Of a stretch of DNA of 5,668 nucleotides, positions 1 through 5,668 are shown in pieces; within the stretch, counting starts at the first letter, position 1; each line of letters begins with the position of its first letter. The position numbers and the translations under genes are program-made. This stretch comes from JAVEVF01 sp034005175. GTDB taxonomy: Bacteria > Actinomycetota > Coriobacteriia > Anaerosomatales > SLCP01. The DNA lies in assembly GCA_034005175.1 (NCBI GenBank), contig JAVEVF010000104.1, positions 1 through 5,668 of the forward strand. Direction: 5' to 3'. The notes below the pieces were generated by a model. It was given only the letters and a program-made list of their open reading frames with translations. It searched no databases and was not told the DNA's origin.

Positions 1-873
1 TCCCGCGTGGCTGTGAAGGTGGCCGATGGCTGCGATGCATTCTGCACGTACTGCATCGTCCCATATGCGCGTGGCATGCCCCGCTCAGTCCCTGCGCGTG
101 ACATCATCCAAGAGGTCGAGGGGTTGGTGGGAGCGGGAGTCTCCGAGGTCGTTCTTACGGGAATCAACATCGGCGGCTACGATTCCTCAGGGATGAGACT
201 TGAGGGGCTTGTTCGAGAGGTGGCAGCCACTGGCATCCCACGGCTGCGACTTTCCAGCGTTGAGCCGCTCGACCTCACGTCCGCGCTTCTCGGCGTGCTC
301 GGCAGTGTGCCGAACGTCTGTCCCCACCTGCATGTGCCCATGCAGTCCGGTTCAGATGAGATACTCGCGAGGATGGGGCGCCGTTACACCGCCGCCGAGT
401 ACGCCGAGCGCATCGCGCGTGCGCGTGAAGCCATTCCCGGGCTTGCGGTGACATCCGATGTCATCGTTGGGTTTCCCGGTGAGACCGAGTCCGACTTCGG
501 CCGCACGGTTGATCTTGCCGAGGAGACCGGTCTCACACGGTTGCATGTCTTTCGATATTCCCCACGTGCCAACACGCCAGCAGCCGAGATGTGCGGACAG
601 GTGGATTCGGCGACAAGCGCCCGCAGGGCTTCAGCGCTGCGTGACCTCGATGCCGACCTTCGCAGCACATACGTGGAGATGCGGCTCGGAGGGCTGGCCG
701 ACATGCTCGTCGAACGCATCGTACTCGACGGTGACGGTGTGCCCTACGCGAGAGGTACGACCGGAGACTATCTCACTGTGCACACGCTCGCAGGGGGGCT
801 TTCTGCCGGTGAGATAGCTGGCGTGCGTCTGATCTCATACTCAGATGGCGAGCTGCTCGCGGAGCGCCTGTGA
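1..873 (+). CDS. mtaB: tRNA (N6-L-threonylcarbamoyladenosine(37)-C2)-methylthiotransferase MtaB, 5'-truncated
   Basis: This is a radical-SAM methylthiotransferase expected to convert t6A37 to ms2t6A37 in cytoplasmic tRNAs that read ANN codons. The window opens inside the gene, so the N-terminal cluster-binding (UPF0004) domain is missing; the frame is open from base 1 and gives 290 residues. The radical-SAM CxxxCxxC motif is at fragment residues C11, C15 and C18, followed by IVPYARG. Further family blocks are EVVLTGINIGGYD, LRLSSVEP, HLHVPMQSGSDEIL, SDVIVGFPGETESDF and LHVFRYSPR. The last 65 or so residues look like a weakly conserved TRAM-type RNA-binding domain. GINIGGY and the LHVFRYSPR block favour MtaB over MiaB or RimO; this subtype call rests on remembered family signatures. 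The GTG at base 7 is internal, not the true start. The gene is probably expressed apart from the downstream run, because a 110-base gap with a promoter-like motif follows. Confidence 0.93.
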   Translation, partial: SRVAVKVADGCDAFCTYCIVPYARGMPRSVPARDIIQEVEGLVGAGVSEVVLTGINIGGYDSSGMRLEGLVREVAATGIPRLRLSSVEPLDLTSALLGVLGSVPNVCPHLHVPMQSGSDEILARMGRRYTAAEYAERIARAREAIPGLAVTSDVIVGFPGETESDFGRTVDLAEETGLTRLHVFRYSPRANTPAAEMCGQVDSATSARRASALRDLDADLRSTYVEMRLGGLADMLVERIVLDGDGVPYARGTTGDYLTVHTLAGGLSAGEIAGVRLISYSDGELLAERL

Positions 874-895
874 GCGCGGCGAAGCAGCTCGCCCG

Positions 896-904
896 TGGTA
901 GAAT
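896..904 (+). promoter_or_regulatory. Putative extended -10 promoter for the phoH-pgpH-ybeY-dgkA run
   Basis: TGGTAGAAT matches an extended -10 element (TG, one base, then TAGAAT, one mismatch from TATAAT). No good -35 hexamer is visible 16-18 bases upstream (that region reads GCGGCG), which fits an extended -10 promoter less dependent on a -35. Transcription would start near base 910, giving a leader of roughly 70 bases before the GTG at 984. It is the only promoter-like element I noticed in the largest non-coding gap of the window. This is a motif match only. Confidence 0.45.
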
Positions 905-907
905 CGC

Positions 908-920
908 GGGGTAGAGCCCC
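908..920. other. Small GC hairpin in the mtaB-phoH gap
   Basis: GGGG at 908-911 pairs with CCCC at 917-920 around a five-base loop (TAGAG); a T-G wobble could add a fifth pair and leave a three-base loop. There is no T-run after it, so it is not a convincing intrinsic terminator. It lies at the predicted transcript start and could protect the 5' end of the mRNA, or be chance in GC-rich DNA. Confidence 0.25.
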
Positions 921-967
921 CTGTCCACCCATTCGATCAAGCTTCCGCACATGCGGCGGTACGCGAC

Positions 968-975
968 AGAAGGTG
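968..975 (+). promoter_or_regulatory. Ribosome binding site deciding the phoH start
   Basis: AGAAGGTG lies 8 bases before the GTG at 984, a normal Shine-Dalgarno spacing. The upstream in-frame ATG at 951 has no comparable purine-rich site (the preceding bases are GATCAAGCTTCCGCAC), so this element favours initiation at 984. Confidence 0.6.
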
Positions 976-983
976 CACCTTAC

Positions 984-1955
984 GTGGAACCAACTCAGAT
1001 CCGGCTCGTTGTCCCGCCCGAGCTGGACATGACAGACCTTCTCGGCCAGGGCGATAACCTGCTTAGGCTTATCGAGGATCAGTTCGAGTCGCAGATATCG
1101 GTGCGCGGCAACCAGATCACCATCTCAGGACCGGTGGCAGAGGGCCAAGCGGTATCGTCGCTGTTCACTGAGATGATCGCGCTTGTCGAGAAGGGGGAGC
1201 GACTCACCCCTGAGAATCTCGAGCGGTCTATCGAGATGCTGCGAGAAGGCGAGTGCAGTCCCAGCGCGCTTTACTCCGATGTCTTGCTCACGCACAAAGG
1301 CAAGACACTGCGCGCGAAGACCGCAGGGCAGAAGCGTTATGTGGACGCCATCCGTGCACACACCGTGACCTTCGGCATCGGCCCGGCAGGAACGGGGAAG
1401 ACCTATCTTGCCATGGCTATGGCCGTGGACGCTCTCAAGAGACGTGAGGTTGGGCGCATCATCCTCACGAGGCCTGCGGTTGAGGCGGGGGAGAGCCTCG
1501 GCTATCTGCCAGGTACGCTGTACGAGAAAGTCGATCCGTACCTGCGGCCACTGTATGATGCGCTCTTTGACATGATGGACATCGAGAAGTCCAACCAGCT
1601 CATGGAGCGCGGTGTCATCGAGGTCGCACCGCTTGCCTTCATGCGCGGAAGAACGCTCAACGACAGTTTCATCATCCTTGACGAGGCGCAGAACACTTCG
1701 CCCGAGCAGATGAAGATGTTTCTGACGCGCCTGGGCTTCGGCTCAAAGGTCGTTGTCACCGGAGATGTAACGCAGATCGATCTGCCAAAGGGCGTATCGG
1801 GGCTCAAGCAAGTGAGAGACATCCTGACGTCCGTCGAGGGTGTTGCCTTCGTCGAACTCGGCTCCCGAGATGTCGTACGCCACAAGCTCGTACAGCGCAT
1901 CGTCACCGCGTACCACGAGTACGAGGAGGCGAAGGCCCAAGCAAGCCATGAGTAG
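984..1955 (+). CDS. phoH: PhoH family protein (PhoH/YbeZ-type P-loop ATPase)
   Basis: A cytoplasmic P-loop NTPase of the PhoH/YbeZ family, thought to act in RNA metabolism; its relative YbeZ in E. coli interacts with the endoribonuclease YbeY, and here a ybeY gene lies two genes downstream. The GTG start gives 323 residues, about the usual family length. The N-terminal 100 or so residues form a small RNA-binding-like region (IRLVVPPELDMTDLLGQGD, then an ISVRGNQITISGP segment). The Walker A motif GPAGTGKT is at residues 133-140 and the Walker B segment FIILDEAQN at 229-237 with D233 and E234; further conserved blocks are LTRPAVEAGESLGYLPG, MRGRTLNDSF and VVVTGDVTQIDLP. I chose GTG 984 because it has a good ribosome binding site and places EPTQIRL at the N terminus; an ATG at 951 would add 11 residues of unconserved appearance. 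The 3' end overlaps the next gene by 8 bases. The biochemical activity of PhoH proteins is only partly defined, so family membership is much surer than function. Confidence 0.95.
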   Translation: MEPTQIRLVVPPELDMTDLLGQGDNLLRLIEDQFESQISVRGNQITISGPVAEGQAVSSLFTEMIALVEKGERLTPENLERSIEMLREGECSPSALYSDVLLTHKGKTLRAKTAGQKRYVDAIRAHTVTFGIGPAGTGKTYLAMAMAVDALKRREVGRIILTRPAVEAGESLGYLPGTLYEKVDPYLRPLYDALFDMMDIEKSNQLMERGVIEVAPLAFMRGRTLNDSFIILDEAQNTSPEQMKMFLTRLGFGSKVVVTGDVTQIDLPKGVSGLKQVRDILTSVEGVAFVELGSRDVVRHKLVQRIVTAYHEYEEAKAQASHE

Positions 1956-4035
1956 GATCGCCGACTTTCTTGCGCGAGTGATTCCCGTCGGCACATTTCG
2001 TGACCGGCGCTTTCAGCGTGGGCTGCTGGCCGCCATCACCGTGACACTGGTTGCAGTGCCCCTCGTCTTGCAGGCGCCGCCTGTAGGTCTTACCGAGGGC
2101 GAGCCTGCGCCGCGTACCTTCCGAGCCAACCGCACGGTTCAGTTCGTGGACGAGACCGCCACCGAGGCTGCTCGGCGACAGGCTGCGGCGGCCATAGAGC
2201 CGGTGACGGTGTTTGACACCGAGGTCGTGGCCACCGGTCGTCAGCAGGTAGCATCTGTCTTCGTGGCCATCCGAGCGCAACGGCCGACGTGGTCTGAGGA
2301 ACCCACGGCTGCGCTAGGGGCGCTTGCCACGCGCCTCCCAGACTATGATGCTGAGTGGTTCGAGTCACTGCTTCGAGCCGATGACACGGAGTTCTCTCGC
2401 GCCGAGCGCGCAGCAGAACAGCTTGCTGGATCGGTCCTCGGCCAGAAGTTCGCTGCAGATGAGCAGGAGACGGTGGAGCAGCAGCTCTCCGAAAGCGCGA
2501 AGCTGCTGCCTCTCAGCGAGCCGGTGCGCCAGGCGGTCGAGAACATCGTACGCATGAGTGTGCGCCCGACGCTGTCGGTCGACGAGAAGGCCACCGAAGC
2601 AGCACGCGCGGCGGCATCCGAGGCAGTCGCTCCCGTCGTCGTCATCAAACAGCTCGGCGAAAACATCGTGCAGCGCGGTGAGATCGTCACCGCCGAACAG
2701 CTGGAGATCATCCGCCGGCTCGGCCTCCTCGAGCAGGGCGGCTCCCTGTCGTCCCTGCTGGCGCTCACGCTTCTGTCCACCCTCGCGATGGCGGCCGCCG
2801 TCGCGTACATGCGCAGGTTCGAGAGGGCGGTGTATGAAAGCACACGCGATCTGGCCCTGATCTCAGTGCTAGTCGTAGGGGCGCTGTGGATCACTCGGTC
2901 TGTCCTGTGGTTCTTTCCTGAGGTCTCCGTGTACCTGCTCCCCTTCCCGCTCACCGCGATGCTCGCCACGGTGCTCATCAACGCGCGTATCGGTCTTCTC
3001 ACAGCAGTGGTCACGACCATCGGGAGCGTTCTTCTCGGTTTTGCCGGCGGGTCGAGCATGGTGGTCATGCTTGTGTGGAGCATGCTGTCGGTCGTAGCGA
3101 TGTCGTTTATGACCGAGCGTTCGCGCCTGTTCTACGTCGGGGTGTTTCTGGTGGCATCGGGGTCCTTGCTCGCCGGCCTTGCCACTGTGGCGGGCGGCGC
3201 ATCGCTGACCGAGGCCGTCAGCGCCGGGGCCAACGGGGCGCTCGGCGGCCTGTTCGCGGCGGTATTGGGTTATGGGTTGCTGCCATACTTCGAGCATGTG
3301 TTCAACATCACCACCGACATCCGGCTCACGGAGCTCACGAGCCCGGGCTATCCGCTCATGCGGCGGCTGATGGTCGAGGCGCCAGGGACGTACAGCCACT
3401 CCGTGATCACGGGCAACCTCGCTGAGGCCGCAGCGGAGACCATTGGCGCTAATCCGCTGCTCACGCGCGTGGGTGCGTACTACCATGACATCGGGAAGAT
3501 TCGTCGTCCCGGCTTTTTCGTAGAGAACCTCGCAGGCGCTGACAATCCGCATGATGACACCACGCCGAGTCTCTCGGCCATCATCATCACCGCGCACGTG
3601 CGCGAGGGTGCGGAGATCGCACGGGAGTACGGTTTGCCTACAGAGATAATCGACATCATCGAACAACACCACGGTGACTCGCTTGTGAGCTACTTCTACA
3701 ACAAGGCCGCACGTGGCGATGGACCTGTCGCCGAGGCAGACTTCCGCTACACGTCATCACGCCCCCAGTCCAGAGAAGCGGCGCTGGTGATGCTTGCTGA
3801 TAGTTCGGAGGCGGCGGTACGAGCCGTGAGCGACCCCACACCGAGCCGGGTAGAGAGCGCTGTGCGCCGTGTGGTGGAGGGTAAAGTCGCAGATGGGCAG
3901 TTGCAGGACTCAGAGCTCACCCTCGCCGACCTCGACCGTATCGTTCGCGTTTACTCGAAGATGCTTGTGAGCATCTACCACCCCCGCATCGAGTACCCAG
4001 AGAGCGTGCCAAGGAGGTTGCACCATGCCCATTAG
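1948..4035 (+). CDS. pgpH: PgpH-type 7TM-HD cyclic di-AMP phosphodiesterase
   Basis: An inner-membrane 7TM-HD protein, 695 residues from ATG 1948, predicted to hydrolyse cyclic di-AMP in the cytoplasm. A signal-anchor helix covers about residues 25-42; an extracytoplasmic 7TMR-HDED region follows to about 265; a hydrophobic multi-helix block spans about 268-445; the C-terminal HD domain follows, introduced by NITTDIRLTEL. The metal ligands are all visible: H484 (TYSHS), H513-D514 (YYHDIGK), H550 (TAHVREG), H574-H575 (EQHHGDS) and D618 (LADSSEA). These match the ligand set I recall for Listeria PgpH with a constant offset of 30, so the HD site looks intact. The tail MLVSIYHPRIEYPE is typical of the family. 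The frame is open upstream to 1840, but starts there lie deep inside phoH. ATG 1948 overlaps the phoH stop by 8 bases, with GAGGAGG at 1923-1929 and GAAGG at 1931-1935 as somewhat distant ribosome binding sites, implying translational coupling. The substrate is inferred from family, not shown. Confidence 0.93.
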   Translation: MSRIADFLARVIPVGTFRDRRFQRGLLAAITVTLVAVPLVLQAPPVGLTEGEPAPRTFRANRTVQFVDETATEAARRQAAAAIEPVTVFDTEVVATGRQQVASVFVAIRAQRPTWSEEPTAALGALATRLPDYDAEWFESLLRADDTEFSRAERAAEQLAGSVLGQKFAADEQETVEQQLSESAKLLPLSEPVRQAVENIVRMSVRPTLSVDEKATEAARAAASEAVAPVVVIKQLGENIVQRGEIVTAEQLEIIRRLGLLEQGGSLSSLLALTLLSTLAMAAAVAYMRRFERAVYESTRDLALISVLVVGALWITRSVLWFFPEVSVYLLPFPLTAMLATVLINARIGLLTAVVTTIGSVLLGFAGGSSMVVMLVWSMLSVVAMSFMTERSRLFYVGVFLVASGSLLAGLATVAGGASLTEAVSAGANGALGGLFAAVLGYGLLPYFEHVFNITTDIRLTELTSPGYPLMRRLMVEAPGTYSHSVITGNLAEAAAETIGANPLLTRVGAYYHDIGKIRRPGFFVENLAGADNPHDDTTPSLSAIIITAHVREGAEIAREYGLPTEIIDIIEQHHGDSLVSYFYNKAARGDGPVAEADFRYTSSRPQSREAALVMLADSSEAAVRAVSDPTPSRVESAVRRVVEGKVADGQLQDSELTLADLDRIVRVYSKMLVSIYHPRIEYPESVPRRLHHAH
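4011..4017 (+). promoter_or_regulatory. Ribosome binding site of ybeY, inside the pgpH coding region
   Basis: AAGGAGG is a near-perfect Shine-Dalgarno sequence 7 bases before the ATG at 4025. It lies within the last codons of pgpH (encoding part of PRRL), so ribosomes finishing pgpH pass over it. It fixes the ybeY start. Confidence 0.85.
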
Positions 4036-4471
4036 CATCACTAGCCACAGGGAGCCTGAACCGCTCGACCCACAGGCGTTCGTGCGGCTGGCCGAGTTCG
4101 TGTTGGACCGCGAAGATGTCCCTGCGGTGGCCGAGCTGTCACTGGCGCTCGTAGGCGCACAGGAGATGGCCGAGCTCAACGAGAGGTATCGCGACATTGC
4201 GGCCCCAACCGACGTTCTGTCCTTTCCCTGCGATGACCCCTGCCCGGTCGAGAGCGACGAGCCCGTGACCCTCGGCGATGTAGTCATCGCACCGGAGATA
4301 GCCGAGAAGCAGGCGCTGGAGATCGGGCACACGGTTGAAGACGAACTCAATCTCTTGGTCGTGCATGGGATTTTGCACCTGCTGGGATACGACCATGAAA
4401 GCGATGAGGATGCGGCTGTGATGCAGGCGCGCCAAAGTGCGCTGCTCGAGGCCTACGAGGCGAGCCTATGA
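4025..4471 (+). CDS. ybeY: Endoribonuclease YbeY (16S rRNA 3'-end maturation factor)
   Basis: A zinc-dependent endoribonuclease of the UPF0054 family, acting in 16S rRNA 3'-end maturation and 70S ribosome quality control. The protein is 148 residues, a normal length. The metal-binding signature HGxLHLLGYDH is complete: H114, H118 and H124, the same numbers I recall for the E. coli enzyme. The second conserved block, LNERYRDIAAPTDVLSFP, contains the conserved arginine and the TDVLSFP strand, and LGDVVIAPE follows as expected. It starts at ATG 4025 behind a strong Shine-Dalgarno site and overlaps the pgpH stop by 11 bases, so it is probably translated in step with pgpH. Placement downstream of phoH is one of the most widespread gene associations in bacteria and fits the physical PhoH/YbeZ-YbeY partnership. 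Nothing is truncated or missing. Confidence 0.97.
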   Translation: MPISITSHREPEPLDPQAFVRLAEFVLDREDVPAVAELSLALVGAQEMAELNERYRDIAAPTDVLSFPCDDPCPVESDEPVTLGDVVIAPEIAEKQALEIGHTVEDELNLLVVHGILHLLGYDHESDEDAAVMQARQSALLEAYEASL

Positions 4472-4476
4472 GGGGG
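4470..4476 (+). promoter_or_regulatory. Ribosome binding site of the dgkA-PAP2 gene
   Basis: GAGGGGG overlaps the last bases of the ybeY stop codon and lies 5 bases before the GTG at 4482. It supports GTG 4482 rather than the in-frame ATG at 4437, which falls inside the ybeY coding region without a clear site of its own. Confidence 0.6.
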
Positions 4477-4481
4477 CACCG

Positions 4482-5186
4482 GTGAGAAGCCGGTCGTTAC
4501 TCTGGAGCTTCAACTGGGCGATCGAGGGTATCGTGTACGCGCTGCGCACCCAGCGCAATATGCGCTTGCACGCGCTTGCAGCGATCCTGGTGCTCTCAGC
4601 GGCGGTCGTGCTCGACGTCACGAGGCTGGAGATGGTGGCGCTTCTGTTCGCCATCGGTCTGGTCCTGTCCGCCGAGCTCATCAACACCGCCATAGAGGCC
4701 ACCGTCGACCTCACCGTCGACCGCTTCGACGCGCGCGCGAAGATAGCCAAGGACGTTGCGGCTGGTGGCGTGTTGATCTCCTCGCTCATAGCTGTGGCGG
4801 TGGGATATGTGATCTTCTTTGACCGGGCCCGAGACGTTGCCGCCGGTGGTTTCGAGTACGTGGCCCGCTCACCGGTCCACCTCACCGTCATCGCTTTGGG
4901 ATTGACGGCGCTGGCGGTAATCATCTTGAAGGCGTACCGCCGGGAAGGGGGGACGTTCTTGCGTGGTGGGTGGCCGTCCGGCCATGCTGCGCTTGCTACC
5001 GGCGCTGCGGTTGCGATAGGCTACGCCACCCGGAACTCCTCGGCGGCGGTTCTCGCGTTGTTCATCGCAGCGCTCGTCGCACAGAGCCGCGTTGAGAGCG
5101 GCACGCATACCATCCCTCAGGTCATGGCAGGTGCACTCATTGGCCTCCTGCTCACCACCCTCGTGTTTCAGGTATTCTTTCTCTGA
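4482..5186 (+). CDS. DgkA-family lipid kinase fused to a PAP2-type phosphatase domain
   Basis: A 234-residue membrane protein of two domains. Residues 8-113 form a DgkA-type kinase with three predicted membrane helices (about 31-46, 50-70, 92-113). Family blocks are FNWAIEGIVYALRTQRNMRLH, AELINTAIEATVD (E65, N68, E72) and the K87/K90-D91 segment AKIAKDVAAGGVL. In Gram-positive bacteria such enzymes mostly phosphorylate undecaprenol; diacylglycerol is the alternative substrate. Residues 133-234 form a PAP2-like domain: a helix at 133-149, PSGH at 165-168, then SRVESGTH at 202-209 (SRx5H), with H168, R203 and H209 as the expected phosphatase residues. The textbook KX6RP motif is not evident, and the Asp usually four residues after the second His is Q213. 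I recall similar short PAP2 domains attached to DgkA in other bacteria, so this is likely a subfamily trait, but activity is uncertain. The gene starts 10 bases after ybeY. The kinase assignment is strong; the substrate of either half is inferred. Confidence 0.87.
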   Translation: MRSRSLLWSFNWAIEGIVYALRTQRNMRLHALAAILVLSAAVVLDVTRLEMVALLFAIGLVLSAELINTAIEATVDLTVDRFDARAKIAKDVAAGGVLISSLIAVAVGYVIFFDRARDVAAGGFEYVARSPVHLTVIALGLTALAVIILKAYRREGGTFLRGGWPSGHAALATGAAVAIGYATRNSSAAVLALFIAALVAQSRVESGTHTIPQVMAGALIGLLLTTLVFQVFFL

Positions 5187-5200
5187 CCACTGAGTCATAC

Positions 5201-5206
5201 AGGAGA
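5201..5206 (+). promoter_or_regulatory. Ribosome binding site deciding the TTG start of the DUF21 gene
   Basis: AGGAGA lies 5 bases before TTG 5212. The frame is closed upstream by TGA at 5191-5193 and has no ATG or GTG between that stop and 5212, so TTG is the best-supported start. Confidence 0.65.
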
Positions 5207-5211
5207 ACTCG

Positions 5212-5668
5212 TTGGCCGTCCCGATAGCAATCGCCGCGCTCGTAGTGGCTCTAGCGATCAAGGCGATCATCTGCGCCGAAGAGGCTGCTGCTTCGCACAT
5301 CTCGCGTGGCCGAGTGCTGAGGTTAGGCGAATCGCAGCGCCGAGGCGCTGACGCGCTGGAACGACTCATCGATCGCCCAGGTCACTTGCACGCTGTGGCA
5401 TCCGTGACCGCGGCGCTATCGTATGCGACGGCCGCCGCTCTGTTCGCCATCCTAGTGGGGCTTGCGTATCCGTCGTGGCCGTATACGGTGGCCGTTCTTA
5501 CGGGTGCCGCGTTGGGGTTCGTGGTGTTCTTTGCCCTCGGCGAGGCGTTGCCACGCACGCTCGCTGAACAGAATCCCGAAGGGGTGGCGCTCGCATTTGC
5601 GACCATGGCGCTACGCATGGTTCCGATCTTCTACCCGCTCGCGCGTGTCCTGAACGCGCCATGGGGGT
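5212..5668 (+). CDS. CNNM/CorC-type (DUF21) membrane protein, 3'-truncated
   Basis: This is the N-terminal 152 residues of a CNNM/HlyC-CorC family membrane protein; relatives are Mg2+ or other divalent-cation transporters or regulators, often with cytoplasmic CBS and CorC_HlyC domains that would lie beyond the window edge. The visible part fits the DUF21 domain: an N-terminal hydrophobic helix (about 3-21) running into CAEEAAASHISRGRV, which corresponds to the usual small-residue AExA-S-sR region; a soluble linker (GESQRRGADALERLIDRP) resembling the family's gA-L-l-dp segment; two more hydrophobic stretches (about 60-86 and 91-109); then the diagnostic GEALPRTLAEQNPE at 110-123, matching the family GE-xx-PKt-xx-x-nP pattern with Arg for the usual Lys. 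It starts at TTG with a good ribosome binding site, 25 bases after the dgkA-PAP2 stop, and is probably the next gene of the same operon. Whether CBS domains are present cannot be seen. Confidence 0.82.
   Translation, partial: MAVPIAIAALVVALAIKAIICAEEAAASHISRGRVLRLGESQRRGADALERLIDRPGHLHAVASVTAALSYATAAALFAILVGLAYPSWPYTVAVLTGAALGFVVFFALGEALPRTLAEQNPEGVALAFATMALRMVPIFYPLARVLNAPWG

Noticed and set aside
458..817. Plus-strand 119-residue open frame inside mtaB in another frame
   Set aside because: It is fully inside the conserved radical-SAM gene, lacks a plausible ribosome binding site and encodes no recognisable motif.
1840..1947. Upstream in-frame extension of pgpH beginning at 1840
   Set aside because: It would overlap phoH by more than 100 bases and adds a Ser/Arg-rich tail not seen in 7TM-HD proteins. 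ATG 1948, just before the phoH stop, fits coupled translation and the first membrane helix.
1502..1996. Minus-strand 164-residue open frame opposite phoH
   Set aside because: It is antisense to the conserved PhoH ATPase core and its translation is Ser/Arg/Thr-rich with no family resemblance; a shadow frame.
2343..3672. Long minus-strand open frames (2343-3083 and 2869-3672) opposite pgpH
   Set aside because: They lie wholly antisense to a gene with intact family motifs, and their translations are low-complexity Arg/Ser/His-rich sequence without recognisable domains. Such frames are expected in GC-rich DNA with third-position GC bias.
4437..4481. Upstream ATG 4437 as start of the DgkA-PAP2 protein
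   Set aside because: It lies inside ybeY without a clear ribosome binding site, whereas GTG 4482 has GAGGGGG at 5-base spacing and gives the usual DgkA N terminus.
4562..4581. Near-tandem ten-base repeat GCGCTTGCA(C/G)
   Set aside because: Two copies only, inside the DgkA coding sequence (MRLHALA region), explained by the encoded residues and high GC.
4700..4722. Eleven-base direct repeat CACCGTCGACC with 12-base period
   Set aside because: It encodes TVDLTVD within the conserved DgkA segment, where the family has the same length without an insertion, so it reflects codon choice rather than a repeat expansion.
5187..5211. Possible terminator between the dgkA-PAP2 gene and the DUF21 gene
   Set aside because: The 25-base gap has no stable inverted repeat followed by a T-run and contains the next ribosome binding site, so read-through is more likely.
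1..5668. A novel defence, mobile or biosynthetic system
   Set aside because: Every sizeable coding region matches a known core bacterial family, spacing is operon-like, and I see no transposase, integrase, toxin-antitoxin pair, inverted terminal repeats or CRISPR repeats on either strand.

Overview
This is a GC-rich window, gene-dense and entirely plus-strand. It holds six protein-coding genes, of which the first is cut at its 5' end and the last at its 3' end. I see no mobile elements, CRISPR arrays, tRNA or rRNA genes, and no gene-free stretch longer than about 110 bases. The content is a conserved bacterial housekeeping neighbourhood. High GC, frequent GTG/TTG starts, a PgpH-type 7TM-HD protein and a small DgkA-family kinase together suggest a bacterium such as a deep-branching actinobacterium (Coriobacteriia-like) or a GC-rich Firmicute relative. 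That taxonomic placement is inference from gene content and style, not from any marker search.

Layout. Bases 1-873 carry the C-terminal three quarters or so of a radical-SAM tRNA methylthiotransferase (MtaB type). A 110-base gap follows (874-983), with a plausible extended -10 promoter and a small hairpin. A tightly packed gene run then begins: a PhoH/YbeZ-type ATPase (984-1955), a PgpH-type membrane HD phosphodiesterase (1948-4035), the YbeY endoribonuclease (4025-4471), a DgkA-like lipid kinase fused to a PAP2-type phosphatase domain (4482-5186), and the start of a CNNM/CorC-type DUF21 membrane protein (5212 onward). The first three overlap by 8 and 11 bases and the later gaps are 10 and 25 bases, so they very probably form one transcript with translational coupling.

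How the genes work together. MtaB modifies A37 of t6A-containing tRNAs. PhoH and YbeY are recurring partners in RNA metabolism and ribosome maturation or quality control. PgpH, inserted between them, is expected to hydrolyse cyclic di-AMP, which controls osmotic and potassium homeostasis. The DgkA-PAP2 fusion is expected to act on undecaprenol or another membrane lipid and so on carrier-lipid supply for cell-wall synthesis. The CNNM protein is a predicted divalent-cation (Mg2+) transporter or regulator. The arrangement thus links translation fidelity, nucleotide signalling, envelope lipid recycling and ion balance.

I did not find a convincing previously undescribed system here. The most distinctive item is the two-domain DgkA-PAP2 protein, whose kinase and phosphatase-like halves would have opposite chemistry and whose phosphatase half departs from the textbook PAP2 motif.
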